Below are positions 25,797 to 35,243 of a DNA stretch of 64,000 nucleotides, one piece after another (the stretch's first letter is position 1; each line of letters starts with the position of its first letter). Source of the DNA: Virgibacillus halotolerans. Lineage in GTDB: Bacteria; Bacillota; Bacilli; Bacillales; Amphibacillaceae. A program made the position numbers and the translations under genes. The notes beneath the pieces are model-generated. The model had not been told where the DNA came from and searched no databases. It worked only from the letters and a program-made list of their open reading frames with translations. The stretch is from positions 62,001-126,000 of the forward strand of contig NZ_JAFBEA010000003.1 in NCBI RefSeq assembly GCF_016908515.1. The letters run 5' to 3'.

Positions 25797-28181
25797 ATGA
25801 ATGAAGCGTTAATAAAAAAAGCAGATGCATGCTATCAACTTGCTGAGCAGAAGGCAGAAGATTATTTCCAGTTACTTTCTCAACAACTGATGGAAAAGAC
25901 CTATGTATTTACCCTAACAAAAGATATACAATCCTGGAAGCAGAACCATATTCACCATCATTCATTAGTATCCTTCTTTTTACGTGGAAAGAGGAAACAC
26001 AGTCCTAAGGGATATTACAATTATATCCAATGGCTGGATTATACAGGCAAACTAGATAATTATCTGGATCGTAGCATTTCGTATATCTTTATGCGGGATC
26101 TGGGAAAGGCCTTGGACGCTCCTAATACACAGAACAGGATTCGACAAGTTGTTGACAGTTTAAAAAATCATTTGACGCATTCCGCCGCGATAAAGCGAAA
26201 TGATAAAGTAGAAACGTATAACATGGCTGGGTTATACCGATTGGCCCAGAAGGAAGGCATTGAATCCACCATGATCTGGCTGATAAAAAAATTAAAAACT
26301 GTATCCTCTAATATTCCAAGGGGGATGCATGTTGAAGAAGCCCAGCGAAAGCTTATTAAAATTATTGCTGGTACACTCATGCATGAAATTGAAGAGATAG
26401 GCGATGGGGTATCACCTGAAAAACGTGCAAAAAAACTAGGCGAAGCAATAAGACTAGGTTATTCCTATGGGTTAAGCTATCCATTCATTGACGATCTTCT
26501 GGATTCAGAAGTCTTATCTGTTAAAGAGAAAAAACAATATACTAAGTTAATACGTACCACCCTTATTACAGGGTCTGTGCCGGAACTGGGTGATTGGACT
26601 GGAAAAAACAAAGATCTGATACAATATATTCATTTGGAACTTCGTGATGCCTTTGCGTATATTAAGGGCCGTCTGCGACGAGAGTCAACAGGAAATTTCT
26701 TTGAGCAATCCTATGTGTTTTTCCAATCCCAGGAAATGGACCGCACCAAGGATCTATCAAAGGCAACTTACACCAATGAAGAACTTTACATACCAATTAT
26801 CCTAAAATCCGCTTCTTCACGATTGATTGTCCGTTCAGTAATCAGTGCTCCTGAGGATGTGGGCTTTGACAATCGGACGTTTTTTTATGGCATTTACAAC
26901 CAGCTGGCTGATGATTTTGCAGATATGTTTGATGACATGGAGGCTGGCGCAGTTACACCCTATACCTATTATATGAAATATCATAATGAACGTCCGGATC
27001 TTATTAATCCTTATGAATTATATTGGACGGTTATCGCCAATTTAATTCATAATGTTTACCACTCAGATACCAAAACATGTGAGGTGATATTGGACCGTGC
27101 GATAAACGGTCTGAAAAGGTTTAAAGAACGAATGGGAAGCAGAAAATATAATGAAGTGATGGAACTATTTGCTTCCGGAAATCCGAAATTCAATCGCCTC
27201 ATACAAAATATGGTTCTTAAAGCGGATGATGTGGATTTCTTTGATAAATTGCTTCGAGATCATATAATTATGAATTTTAAAAATGAACGAGTGGAGCAGG
27301 AAGTATTTCTAAATACGGTTGAAACCGTACGCAATGAGATTAACAATATATTGCTTATTCCTAAAAGTAATCATGATGTAATCATGAAAGCGCCAATCAT
27401 TGACGCTGCGAATTACAGTCTGAAGGGCGATGGTAAGCGACTCCGGCCAATAGTGACTTGGGTTATGGGTGTCAATGAATATGGTTTAGGTAAAACGGCA
27501 ATCGTGCCACTTCTGAGATCATTGGAATATATGCATACTGCGTCTCTCATTTTCGATGATCTGCCTTCCCAGGATAATGCTTCCATACGTCGGGGACGTC
27601 CAACGTTACATCAGAGGTATGATATTGCTATAGCAGAATTAACTGGTCTATTTTTGACACAGAAAGCCGTTGAAGAACAAGCGTCTCTTAAAACGTTCAA
27701 TTCGAAAATTGTGCTTCACTTAATTCAATATTCGGCCCAAAAAACATTAGATATGTGTAAGGGACAGGCGTTAGATTTGGATTCTAAAGGGAAACAATTA
27801 ACGCTGGAACAATTAAATATGATTTGTTTTTATAAAACTGGAATAGCATTTGAAGCTTCCCTCGTAATGCCTGCAATACTTGCAGATAAAAAGGAATTAG
27901 AAATAAAGGTTTTGAAAAAAATTGCCTATCATGCCGGCATTGCTTTTCAGATTAAGGATGACTTGCTTGATGTTGAAGGAGACCTGGTATTACTCGGAAA
28001 ACCAATTGGGAACGACGCTAAAAACAACAGTTCGACTTTTGTGTCAATCCTAGGTGCTGATGGTGCCCAAAAAGCGATGTGGGAGCATTATTGTCTTGCT
28101 ATGGAAGCTTTGCAAGAAATGCCGAGTAATACTACTTTTTTGAAGCATTTATTGAATTATATTGTGAATAGGGATAATTGA
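25797..28181 (+). CDS. Large two-part isoprenoid synthase (C-terminal trans-prenyltransferase domain)
   Basis: The start is ATG 25797, ten bases after GAGGG; two in-frame ATGs upstream (25773, 25788) lack an RBS. The protein is 794 aa, more than twice a normal prenyl synthase. The C-terminal 290 residues are a trans-prenyl diphosphate synthase: GDGKRLRP (about 544-551), first Asp-rich motif DDLPSQDN (587-594) with RRGRPTLH, second motif DDLLDVEGD (721-729) with LLGKPIGND. The all-helical N-terminal 500 residues contain DDLLDSE (232-238) and LADDFADMFDDME (371-382), which resemble Asp-rich metal sites of a second isoprenoid-synthase fold. Product unknown. Single gene. Confidence 0.8.
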   Translation: MNEALIKKADACYQLAEQKAEDYFQLLSQQLMEKTYVFTLTKDIQSWKQNHIHHHSLVSFFLRGKRKHSPKGYYNYIQWLDYTGKLDNYLDRSISYIFMRDLGKALDAPNTQNRIRQVVDSLKNHLTHSAAIKRNDKVETYNMAGLYRLAQKEGIESTMIWLIKKLKTVSSNIPRGMHVEEAQRKLIKIIAGTLMHEIEEIGDGVSPEKRAKKLGEAIRLGYSYGLSYPFIDDLLDSEVLSVKEKKQYTKLIRTTLITGSVPELGDWTGKNKDLIQYIHLELRDAFAYIKGRLRRESTGNFFEQSYVFFQSQEMDRTKDLSKATYTNEELYIPIILKSASSRLIVRSVISAPEDVGFDNRTFFYGIYNQLADDFADMFDDMEAGAVTPYTYYMKYHNERPDLINPYELYWTVIANLIHNVYHSDTKTCEVILDRAINGLKRFKERMGSRKYNEVMELFASGNPKFNRLIQNMVLKADDVDFFDKLLRDHIIMNFKNERVEQEVFLNTVETVRNEINNILLIPKSNHDVIMKAPIIDAANYSLKGDGKRLRPIVTWVMGVNEYGLGKTAIVPLLRSLEYMHTASLIFDDLPSQDNASIRRGRPTLHQRYDIAIAELTGLFLTQKAVEEQASLKTFNSKIVLHLIQYSAQKTLDMCKGQALDLDSKGKQLTLEQLNMICFYKTGIAFEASLVMPAILADKKELEIKVLKKIAYHAGIAFQIKDDLLDVEGDLVLLGKPIGNDAKNNSSTFVSILGADGAQKAMWEHYCLAMEALQEMPSNTTFLKHLLNYIVNRDN

Positions 28182-28217
28182 GCGCTTGTTATACTTAAAA
28201 TAAATTGTGAGGTAATT

Positions 28218-28357
28218 AAAAAGGTGTCAGTCTTTCACTTATGTATTCATTCAATTTCAAACCTAATAGGAAGGTACAAAATTGAAGCGAAATCTATTAA
28301 TGATTAATGAATTTCGTACAACATATTATAAAGTAGAAGAAAAAAGACACCTATTTT
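28218..28357. repeat. Inverted-repeat-flanked ~140-bp element
   Basis: AAAAAGGTGTC (28218-28228) is mirrored by GACACCTATTTT (28346-28357) with one interruption. GGTGTCAGTC-type ends resemble Bacillus intergenic palindromes. The enclosed short ORF (28282-28506) runs through the right arm and has no support as a gene. Confidence 0.4.
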
Positions 28358-28585
28358 ATTTATTCATGGTCCAGGTTTCATCTCTTCCTTCCTTGAGAAC
28401 ACCATCTTGCAGGCCTTTCGTGTTTCACTCCATTTTTCTAAGTGTTTATTTGTTCAATACTAGTAAATCTACCATGAATACTCATCAAATAGAAATTTTG
28501 AAGTGATGGATGGAAATATTTGGATAATAGCTGATATAGGAATATAATTAATAAGGTAAAATACAAAATAGATGGAGGGATACGA

Positions 28586-30247
28586 ATGCTCAGTCCAGAT
28601 TTATTGATAACAAATGCAGTTGTATTAACATTGGATTCACAAAACAGAATAGCTGGTTCCATAGCGGTGAAAGATGGCTATATTACTGGCATTTGGGAGC
28701 AATCAGAACCACCAAAAGGTGAAATAGAGGCAATGTCAAAAGCGAAGATTATGAACCTAAAGGGGGCTACGCTAATCCCTGGTTTTATTGATACACATAA
28801 TCACATTCTTGGATATTCACAAATTATAGATTTTGTTAATTGTGGTACACCACCTAATCATCAAATGAAAGATATTCTAGAGCAAGTTCGATTGAAAGCG
28901 GATGCATATGCAGAGGGAGAATGGATTCGAGGATTTGGTTATGATGACACTGCACTGGAAGAAAAGCGCCATCTGACAAGAACAGAATTGGATAGTGTGG
29001 CGCCAAACCATCCTGTATTTATTTCTCATGTTACAGGACACTTGGCTGTGGCTAATTCTGCAGCGCTAAGATTGGCTGGTATTAAGGAGGATGTGGCTGA
29101 GCCGCAAGACGGAAAATTTGGTAGAGATCATAATGGACGCTTAAATGGTGTATTATATGAAAAAACAGCTATGGCACCTATTGCGAAAGTGATACCCCAA
29201 AACTCGGGAACGGAGATGGTTGACCAGTTAGGAAGAGCAGCACAGGATTATTTAGCTCAAGGCATTACCATGAACACGGATGCTGCTGTAGGAATGTTTG
29301 ATAATTCAAAGGCAGAACTGGATGTACATTTTGCAGCAGCAAGAAACGGCGTAAATCCAATGCGGACACAATTAATGCTCATGCATAATTTTCTGCAAGA
29401 AAATGAAGCGTATGGAGCATATACTGCCGAAGCGTTAGATCAGGAGTTTCAGGCTGCGTCCAATGGTCTTGTGCATCTAGATAGTGCCAAAATGTTTCAG
29501 GACGGATCCATACAAGCATTAACTGGTGCGCTCAGAGAACCTTATTATTGTGATAAAAATGAACGCGGTAAACTCTTTCACGATCAGGATGATTTTAATG
29601 CGGAAGTATTGGATTTGCATCGACGTGGCTTCCGCGTAACGACACACGGTAATGGTGACCGTGCAATTGGATCAATATTGGAGGCGTATGCGCATGCTTT
29701 GGAAGCTGAGCCAAGGACGCGTCATCAACATCGAATTGAACATGTTCAGACGGGTACTTCAGAAGACTTAGCGAAAATGGCGGAACTGGATGTTGCTGGG
29801 TCGTTTTTCATTAACCATGTATATTATTGGGGAAAGAGACATGAGGAATTATTTTTAGGCCCTGAAAGAGCAAGGAGAATCAGCCCCTTGGCAGAAGCTG
29901 TTGAACATGACTTGCTGTTCACATTACATTCGGATTGCCCAGTAACACCTATTTCACCATTGTTTTCGGTTTGGGCTGCTGTAAATCGTCTAACCAAGGA
30001 AGGCGAGGTCTTGGGAGTAGAGCAACGTATTGATGTCATTACTGCCTTAAAATCCATGACGATTTATGGTGCGAAGTTAAACTTCGCGGAAGAGGAATTA
30101 GGAAGTATAGAAACAGGAAAAAGAGCAGATTTCGCTGTGCTTGACGCTGACCCTACTGCAGTTGATCCAGTAGATATAAAAGATATAGCGATTTTGACAA
30201 CAATGATAGACGGAAAGATAGTTTATGAGAAAGAGAATTCGATTTAA
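28586..30247 (+). CDS. YtcJ-like metal-dependent amidohydrolase
   Basis: A 553-residue amidohydrolase-3 family protein. The metal motif is DTHNHI (about 69-74). Later motifs include LDSAKMFQDGSIQALTGALR, FRVTTHGNGDRAI, HRIEHVQ, FTLHSDCPVTPISP and the C-terminal IETGKRADFAVLDADP composite strand. ATG follows TGGAGGG. Such enzymes hydrolyse cyclic amides, formamides or imides; the substrate is unknown. It stands alone and ends in a strong terminator. Confidence 0.9.
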   Translation: MLSPDLLITNAVVLTLDSQNRIAGSIAVKDGYITGIWEQSEPPKGEIEAMSKAKIMNLKGATLIPGFIDTHNHILGYSQIIDFVNCGTPPNHQMKDILEQVRLKADAYAEGEWIRGFGYDDTALEEKRHLTRTELDSVAPNHPVFISHVTGHLAVANSAALRLAGIKEDVAEPQDGKFGRDHNGRLNGVLYEKTAMAPIAKVIPQNSGTEMVDQLGRAAQDYLAQGITMNTDAAVGMFDNSKAELDVHFAAARNGVNPMRTQLMLMHNFLQENEAYGAYTAEALDQEFQAASNGLVHLDSAKMFQDGSIQALTGALREPYYCDKNERGKLFHDQDDFNAEVLDLHRRGFRVTTHGNGDRAIGSILEAYAHALEAEPRTRHQHRIEHVQTGTSEDLAKMAELDVAGSFFINHVYYWGKRHEELFLGPERARRISPLAEAVEHDLLFTLHSDCPVTPISPLFSVWAAVNRLTKEGEVLGVEQRIDVITALKSMTIYGAKLNFAEEELGSIETGKRADFAVLDADPTAVDPVDIKDIAILTTMIDGKIVYEKENSI

Positions 30248-30260
30248 TATCGATCTTGAA

Positions 30261-30305
30261 TGAGCAACCGGATCTGATAGCTTATCAGATCCGGTTGCTC
30301 ATTTT
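30261..30305 (+). terminator. Strong terminator of the amidohydrolase gene
   Basis: A 19-bp perfect stem (30261-30279 / 30283-30301) with a 3-base loop, then TTTT. It probably also serves the convergent lipoprotein gene. Confidence 0.9.
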
Positions 30306-30308
30306 ATG

Positions 30309-30899
30309 TTATGACTCTATTTTTACTAACTGAAATGCATCGACATCAAAATCCTTCAATAACTTTTTTGGATCTTTATCAAATTGGATGATTCCCATTG
30401 TTTTTTCTTCTTCATCAATTTTTTCCCAATTAGATTTGTCAACGATTAAAAATATATCTCCATAAGTCCTTCCATCGCCAATGATCGTATTTCCTCCATA
30501 AGATATATCAATGGGGTGGTCATTTATTTCTAATTTATCCATATTTTCCTTTGCGAATAAAATGGCTTCTCCTTTTGAAGTTTTAGGAAGTTTCTTCATT
30601 GCTTCAGTTTCAGAGTCCTTTAATACTTCCTTAAGAAGTCCTTTTTCAATCAGCACACTTGCGGTTTTTTTCTCGAGAATAATAACTGTTTGATCGCCCG
30701 TCTCGGTAGTTTTATAGGGATAGCTGTCTTTTTCTTTGATGTGTTTTTTATGTTCTTTAAAACCATTTTTAACCGCATTATCATCTCCGTATATAATGAC
30801 ACCATTTCCTTTTTCGAATATGTCTTTGATTTGGCCGCATCCTGACATGAGGGATCCAGCTACAATGATTGTTAAACATAAACCAATTATTTTTTTCAT
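30309..30899 (-). CDS. Putative lipoprotein of unknown function
   Basis: A 196-residue protein with a signal peptide and lipobox LMSGC (Cys21), so it should be a membrane-anchored lipoprotein on the cell surface. ATG 30899 follows AGGGAG. The mature part is rich in Lys/Asp/Glu and contains VIIYGDDNAVKNGFKEH and GNTIIGDGRTYGDIFLIVD. I do not recognise a domain. It is convergent with the amidohydrolase gene and no operon partner is visible. Confidence 0.8.
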   Translation of the reverse strand: MKKIIGLCLTIIVAGSLMSGCGQIKDIFEKGNGVIIYGDDNAVKNGFKEHKKHIKEKDSYPYKTTETGDQTVIILEKKTASVLIEKGLLKEVLKDSETEAMKKLPKTSKGEAILFAKENMDKLEINDHPIDISYGGNTIIGDGRTYGDIFLIVDKSNWEKIDEEEKTMGIIQFDKDPKKLLKDFDVDAFQLVKIES

Positions 30900-31190
30900 T
30901 TGTTATTTCTCCCTTGAGGTTATGATTTATTTTCTATATTGAGTATAAGCATAAACACGATTTACTCCTATGTGATTAGGTGACACAGACCTTTCAAAAT
31001 TGTAAGGCTGCATATAAAGATTTATAAAAATATCGTCATATCCAATTACACACATTTGAAGTCTTTTCAAGTATAGAGATATAGCATATAGTAGTTGAAG
31101 GGATAGAGAGAATTCAGAGGGGGAAAGAGCAGTCCGACTTTCCAAAGCATTATTATGATAGAGAACACATCATAAGAGGAGATGGTTTGA

Positions 31191-31742
31191 ATGAAACGAA
31201 TTCCACTGAAAATGATAAGAAAAGATTTGTTGCATATACCTGAGTATTCGCTTCCGAATGGATTTCGAATGAGGTTGTTTGAAAAAAGTGATGAACATAA
31301 CTGGGCTAAGATTGAAACAAGTGTAGATGAATTTGAAAATGAGGAAGCTGCACTAGAACGTTTCAATAAAGAATTCGGAGCCTATTTGGATGAAATGACC
31401 AGGCGTTGTATTTTCATTGAGAATAGTAACGGGGAAGCGATTGGAACCACAACAGCATGGTACGGAGATTTAAAGGGCGATGGGGAAATATCAGGTAGAA
31501 TACATTGGGTCGGTGTTGCTCCCGAGTATCAAGGGAAGAAACTTGCTAAACCATTACTTAGTGCAGCGATGAATATTTTGGCTAATTACCATTCAAAAGC
31601 CTATCTTACATCCCAAACTACTAGTTATCAAGCGGTTAATATGTATCTAAATTATGGATTTGAGCCTTTCATTACAGGACCAACCTGTAATGAGGCATGG
31701 TCATTGTTAGAGGAAATTTTAAACCGAAAAATATTAGTGTAA
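31191..31742 (+). CDS. GNAT-family N-acetyltransferase
   Basis: A 183-residue GNAT protein. The acetyl-CoA loop is VGVAPEYQGKKLAKPLLSAA, preceded by the strand GRIHWVGV and followed by AVNMYLNYGFEPF, the standard C-terminal motif. ATG 31191 lies after AAGAGGAG. The substrate is unknown. Single gene; the downstream convergent gene is an FMN reductase. Confidence 0.88.
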   Translation: MKRIPLKMIRKDLLHIPEYSLPNGFRMRLFEKSDEHNWAKIETSVDEFENEEAALERFNKEFGAYLDEMTRRCIFIENSNGEAIGTTTAWYGDLKGDGEISGRIHWVGVAPEYQGKKLAKPLLSAAMNILANYHSKAYLTSQTTSYQAVNMYLNYGFEPFITGPTCNEAWSLLEEILNRKILV

Positions 31743-31784
31743 CTTTAGAAGAGAGCGTAATATTCAAATTCATGAAAAAGTACA

Positions 31785-31808
31785 GATGTCCCCTTAAAAA
31801 GGGACATC
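31785..31808. terminator. Hairpin between convergent GNAT and FMN reductase genes
   Basis: Perfect stem GATGTCCC (31785-31792) / GGGACATC (31801-31808). The GGGAC core resembles the REP-like palindromes elsewhere in the window. Confidence 0.5.
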
Positions 31809-31856
31809 GAATGCAGGAATCAAATCAATCTTGTTCCATTTGTACTGTGTTTTCAT

Positions 31857-32423
31857 TTAAAAGTCATATTTCGCTTCTTTTTCCGCTCGTATTTTTGTAT
31901 ACGTTTCTGTTAACGAGATGGTATCCTCAACTAAACGTTCAATGCGGAAGACCACATCATCATTTACAATTTCCTTTTGGTGAAAGTCTTTTTCCTCGAT
32001 AAATACATACGTCTGAACAATTTGTGCTTTCATATAAGCCAAAATCGGCTTTAATTGTTGCTCAGCAATTAAGAAATGTTTCGGTGAGCCGGCTGTTACA
32101 AGGACGCTCACCACTTTGTCCCGAAAAGCGTTGACCGGTAGCAAATCAAAAATGTTTTTTAATGTTGCGGGAATGGACGCCTGGAAAATCGGTGTTCCAA
32201 TCATAATGGCATCTGCTTCCATGATCGTCTTTGCAACATACCCCGTATCGCCTTCATAATCCATATAAATGCGTCCATCACTAAATTGAATGTCATATGC
32301 CGCTAAATCGATGAATGTCACCTCGGCATTTGGATATTTACTGGTGACTTCTTTATGCGTATAGTTCATTGCAGTTCGTGTTTTCGTCCCTACGTTTGAA
32401 CCAGATAAAATAACGATCTTCAC
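31857..32423 (-). CDS. NADPH-dependent FMN reductase
   Basis: A 188-residue flavodoxin-fold reductase. The N-terminal phosphate loop is ILSGSNVGTKTRTAMNYTHK, and IGTPIFQASIPATLKNIFDL is the conserved FMN-binding/dimer segment. It follows the second LLM gene by 12 bp and is surely in the same operon. Its likely role is to supply reduced FMN to the two upstream LLM monooxygenases, as in two-component flavin systems (SsuE-SsuD like). Confidence 0.92.
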   Translation of the reverse strand: MKIVILSGSNVGTKTRTAMNYTHKEVTSKYPNAEVTFIDLAAYDIQFSDGRIYMDYEGDTGYVAKTIMEADAIMIGTPIFQASIPATLKNIFDLLPVNAFRDKVVSVLVTAGSPKHFLIAEQQLKPILAYMKAQIVQTYVFIEEKDFHQKEIVNDDVVFRIERLVEDTISLTETYTKIRAEKEAKYDF

Positions 32424-32435
32424 CTTATATGCCTC

Positions 32436-33494
32436 CTATTTCTTTGCTGTATATTTTTTAATGGCAGGTAATATTTCTGTACCGATGAGCTCAATGTTTT
32501 TCGCTAACTTATCAAATGGCACACCACCAAAATCCATTTGTGCGATATAACGTTGATGACCGAATAGCTCATGCTGATAAAGAATCTTCTCGATAATTTG
32601 CTGCGGACTGCCGATATTCATTACGTCTCGTTTATCTGCCCCTTGTGCAAATTGCTGTTTCGGATAGCCTTGTCCATTCGTTCGCTTCATTCCTTCATTA
32701 ATATGCGGATAATACTCTTTTTGTGCTTGTTGTGTTGTTTCTGCAGTATAGAAAAAACCAGCTGTTGAAATTGGCAGTTCTGATGGATCGAAGCCACTAC
32801 GTTCTGCTGCCTCGCGATAAGCGTCAATGGAAAACTTAAAGCTTGTGGCAGGCCCACCCAAAGTAGCCAGGAACATTGGAACGCCAGCGTAGCCTGCCTT
32901 AATTGCACTGGCAGGTGGTCCACCAACCGCCCGCCAAATTGGCATCGAACCGTTTTTAGGGCGCGGGATAACTTTTGCATTGTTTAATGGCTCGCGAAAC
33001 TGCCCACTCCAATTGACAATTTCCTCTTGGTTAATCTTTAATAGTAATTCAAACTTTTCCTCATATAACGCTTCATAATCCCGAAGGTTATAGCCTAGTA
33101 AGTCAAATAATCCGACTCTCGATGCACGACCAGCAATAATTTCTGCGCGTCCTTTCGAAATCAGATCAAGGGTTGCAAAATTCTCGTATACACGCACGGG
33201 ATCTGATGTGCTAATAATCGTGGAGGAGCTTGAAATTTTAATTTTACTTGTTGCCTGTGCAATCGCTGCTAATACAATGGCGTGTGCTTGCGTTGCAAAA
33301 TACTCCTGATGACTTTCCCCAACACTGAAAAAGTCAATCCCAGCTTGCTCCGCCAGTTTTGCTAATTCAATGATTTCATGAATGCGCTGTTCTGCGGAAA
33401 TGCGTTCTCCTGTAATAGGGTCTGGGAGATGATCGCCCAGTGTATAAATCCCGAATTCCAAACCTTTACTTTGATCAATCCGATATTTTTCCAT
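32436..33494 (-). CDS. LLM-class flavin-dependent oxidoreductase (copy 2)
   Basis: A 352-residue luciferase-like TIM-barrel enzyme. Signatures are FGIYTLGDHLPDPITG near the start, AGIDFFSVGESHQEYFATQA, TSKIKISSSSTIISTSDPVR, and GRAEIIAGRASRVG. It is a tandem paralogue of the upstream LLM gene: same length, same motifs in the same order. Middle gene of the HxlR-linked operon. Substrate unknown; the FMN reductase next door would feed it FMNH2. Confidence 0.92.
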   Translation of the reverse strand: MEKYRIDQSKGLEFGIYTLGDHLPDPITGERISAEQRIHEIIELAKLAEQAGIDFFSVGESHQEYFATQAHAIVLAAIAQATSKIKISSSSTIISTSDPVRVYENFATLDLISKGRAEIIAGRASRVGLFDLLGYNLRDYEALYEEKFELLLKINQEEIVNWSGQFREPLNNAKVIPRPKNGSMPIWRAVGGPPASAIKAGYAGVPMFLATLGGPATSFKFSIDAYREAAERSGFDPSELPISTAGFFYTAETTQQAQKEYYPHINEGMKRTNGQGYPKQQFAQGADKRDVMNIGSPQQIIEKILYQHELFGHQRYIAQMDFGGVPFDKLAKNIELIGTEILPAIKKYTAKK

Positions 33495-33529
33495 TTTATC
33501 AATCCTTCTATCCTTATAGTATGTGTCGA

Positions 33530-34585
33530 TTATTTCATGATTGCTTTACGAACGGCTGGTACGACTTCTGTAGTAAGCATTTCAAGTATTTCCTGAACTT
33601 TGCGAAAGGGAATCCCTGAAGAGTCAATCTGGGCAATGAATCGATTATGTCCGAATAGCTCATGCTGATAAAGGATTTTTTCAATGATTTGCTGTGGACT
33701 ACCTACCATTATAGCATTTTTAATACTTGTTCCTTCCGCATAGTGGTCCTTTGGAAATGGGGTGCCTCGTGTTTTGATGAATGTGTTATTAATATATGGG
33801 AAAAAGTCTTTCATTGCTGTCTGTGAATCTTTATCAATATATACCAATGTTGCTGCTGCAACTGGTAGCTTTTTCACATCATGACCATATTCTGTTGCAG
33901 CTCGACGATAAGCATCTACCCTTCTTGCAAATACGCTTGATGCGCCATAAAGTGCTGCCAAGTGCATGGGTATGCCCATTCTTCCGGCCTTAATCGCACT
34001 GGAAAAATGTTGTCCTACAGCACGCCAAATAGGAATATGCCCCTTCATTGGCTGTGGAAAAAGCGATGCATTTTGGAGAGGGGGACGGAATTGGCCATTC
34101 CAAGTCACTTGTTGCTCTTTATTTAGTCGCATTAATAAATCAAATTTCTCATCAAATAATTCATCATAATCTTCTAAATCATAGCCAAATAATTTATATG
34201 CACCATAACGTGAACCGCGTCCTGCAACAATTTCAGCTCTCCCCTCAGAGAGTAGATCCACGGTGGAGAAATCTTCATACACTCGAACTGGATCAGAGGT
34301 GCTCAACACAGTGGATGTACTTAATAATTTTATTTTTTTAGTTACACTAGCTATGGCACCAAGTATAACCGGTGTAGAAGTGGCTACGAAAAATTCCTGA
34401 TGACTTTCCCCGACACCAAAAACATCTAAACCAGCATCTTCTGCAAGCTTTGCTAAGTCTACCAATTCCTTCAATCGCTGTTGCTCACTTATATGGTGGC
34501 CTGTTACAGGGTTCTCTATATGGTCACCTAAAGTATATAGTCCAAATTCCATATCCTTAATCACATCCGTACGAAATACTTCCAT
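33530..34585 (-). CDS. LLM-class flavin-dependent oxidoreductase (copy 1)
   Basis: A 352-residue paralogue of the next gene. The start is ATG 34585, three bases after GGGGGGAGG; the TTG at 34603 lies upstream of that RBS. It shares FGLYTLGDHIENPVTG, GLDVFGVGESHQEFF, STSTVLSTSDPVRVY and GRGSRYGAYKLFGYD with copy 2. First gene of the operon and divergent from the HxlR regulator, which probably controls it. The two copies probably arose by tandem duplication followed by divergence. Confidence 0.92.
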   Translation of the reverse strand: MEVFRTDVIKDMEFGLYTLGDHIENPVTGHHISEQQRLKELVDLAKLAEDAGLDVFGVGESHQEFFVATSTPVILGAIASVTKKIKLLSTSTVLSTSDPVRVYEDFSTVDLLSEGRAEIVAGRGSRYGAYKLFGYDLEDYDELFDEKFDLLMRLNKEQQVTWNGQFRPPLQNASLFPQPMKGHIPIWRAVGQHFSSAIKAGRMGIPMHLAALYGASSVFARRVDAYRRAATEYGHDVKKLPVAAATLVYIDKDSQTAMKDFFPYINNTFIKTRGTPFPKDHYAEGTSIKNAIMVGSPQQIIEKILYQHELFGHNRFIAQIDSSGIPFRKVQEILEMLTTEVVPAVRKAIMK

Positions 34586-34624
34586 GCTCCTCCCCCCTTT
34601 CAAGTTTTCCTGTATAATGTTATT

Positions 34625-34690
34625 ATATACTGCAACGATAATTAATGTAAGTACGCACTTTTAAGTGGTATAGTATACAAAAAGATACTA
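34625..34690. promoter_or_regulatory. Divergent promoter/operator region of the LLM operon and hxlR
   Basis: The roughly 120-bp divergent spacer holds the palindrome CACTT-TT-AAGTG (34657-34668). Near it are TATACT-like (34627-34632) and GTATAGTATAC (34669-34679) sequences usable as -10 elements. HxlR proteins bind short dyads in this position. Confidence 0.5.
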
Positions 34691-34704
34691 ATGAGGTGAA
34701 TGTG

Positions 34705-35049
34705 ATGGAAATGCAGCCAGAACTATGCCGTGTGGAAGATGCACTTGGGGTTTTAGTGGGGAAATGGAAACCCATTATATTATTAACCTTACTTCAAGAA
34801 GGTACGAAAAGATTTAGCGATTTAAAACGGAGTGTACCAGGAATCACGCAGAAAATGTTAACCAAACAACTACGTGAATTGGAAGAAGAGGATATTATCT
34901 CGCGTAAAGTATATCCCCAGGTACCACCAAAGGTAGAGTATTCTATTACTGAATATGGAAAAGGCTTGGAACCTATTTTAGTGGCGATGCATGAATGGGG
35001 AACAGCACATACCATGCGTAAAATGGAAAAGATGCGTGTACAAAACTAA
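34705..35049 (+). CDS. HxlR-family redox/aldehyde-type regulator
   Basis: A 114-residue winged-helix protein. ATG 34705 follows GAGGTGA; GTG codons at 34696 and 34702 overlap or directly follow the RBS. CRVEDALGVLVGKWKPIILL is the HxlR signature, and it carries a single N-terminal Cys (residue 8). In YodB, CatR and HypR an equivalent Cys senses quinones, diamide or hypochlorite. The wing YPQVPPKVEYSITEYG is canonical. It is divergent from the LLM/FMN-reductase operon and upstream of a CatE-like gene. Confidence 0.9.
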   Translation: MEMQPELCRVEDALGVLVGKWKPIILLTLLQEGTKRFSDLKRSVPGITQKMLTKQLRELEEEDIISRKVYPQVPPKVEYSITEYGKGLEPILVAMHEWGTAHTMRKMEKMRVQN

Positions 35050-35078
35050 ATTCGTTTATCAATTTCACTGTGTATAGA

Positions 35079-35118
35079 AAACAAAGTGGTAGATTCAATC
35101 TATTCTTTGTTTTTTTTT
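35079..35118 (+). terminator. Terminator of the HxlR gene
   Basis: Nested stem AAACAAAG (35079-35086) / CTTTGTTT (35105-35112) with an inner TAGAT-TCA-ATCTA stem, then a T-run. Confidence 0.8.
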
Positions 35119-35243
35119 GATATATATTAACTTGATAAATATAGATATAAAAAGTATATTAGGTTATATAAAGTAACTTTGTTATATAAAGAAACTGACA
35201 CCTGATTAGGATTAAGTTAATATGGAGAGGGAAGATTGATTTT

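Noticed and set aside
28282-28506. 74-codon plus-strand ORF after the isoprenoid synthase gene
   Set aside because: No RBS-supported start, low-complexity hydrophobic/basic content, and it crosses the inverted-repeat arm.
30927-31145. 72-codon minus-strand ORF upstream of the GNAT gene
   Set aside because: No RBS and overlaps promoter-like sequence; the VIGYDDI string recalls LacI proteins but nothing else of that family is present.
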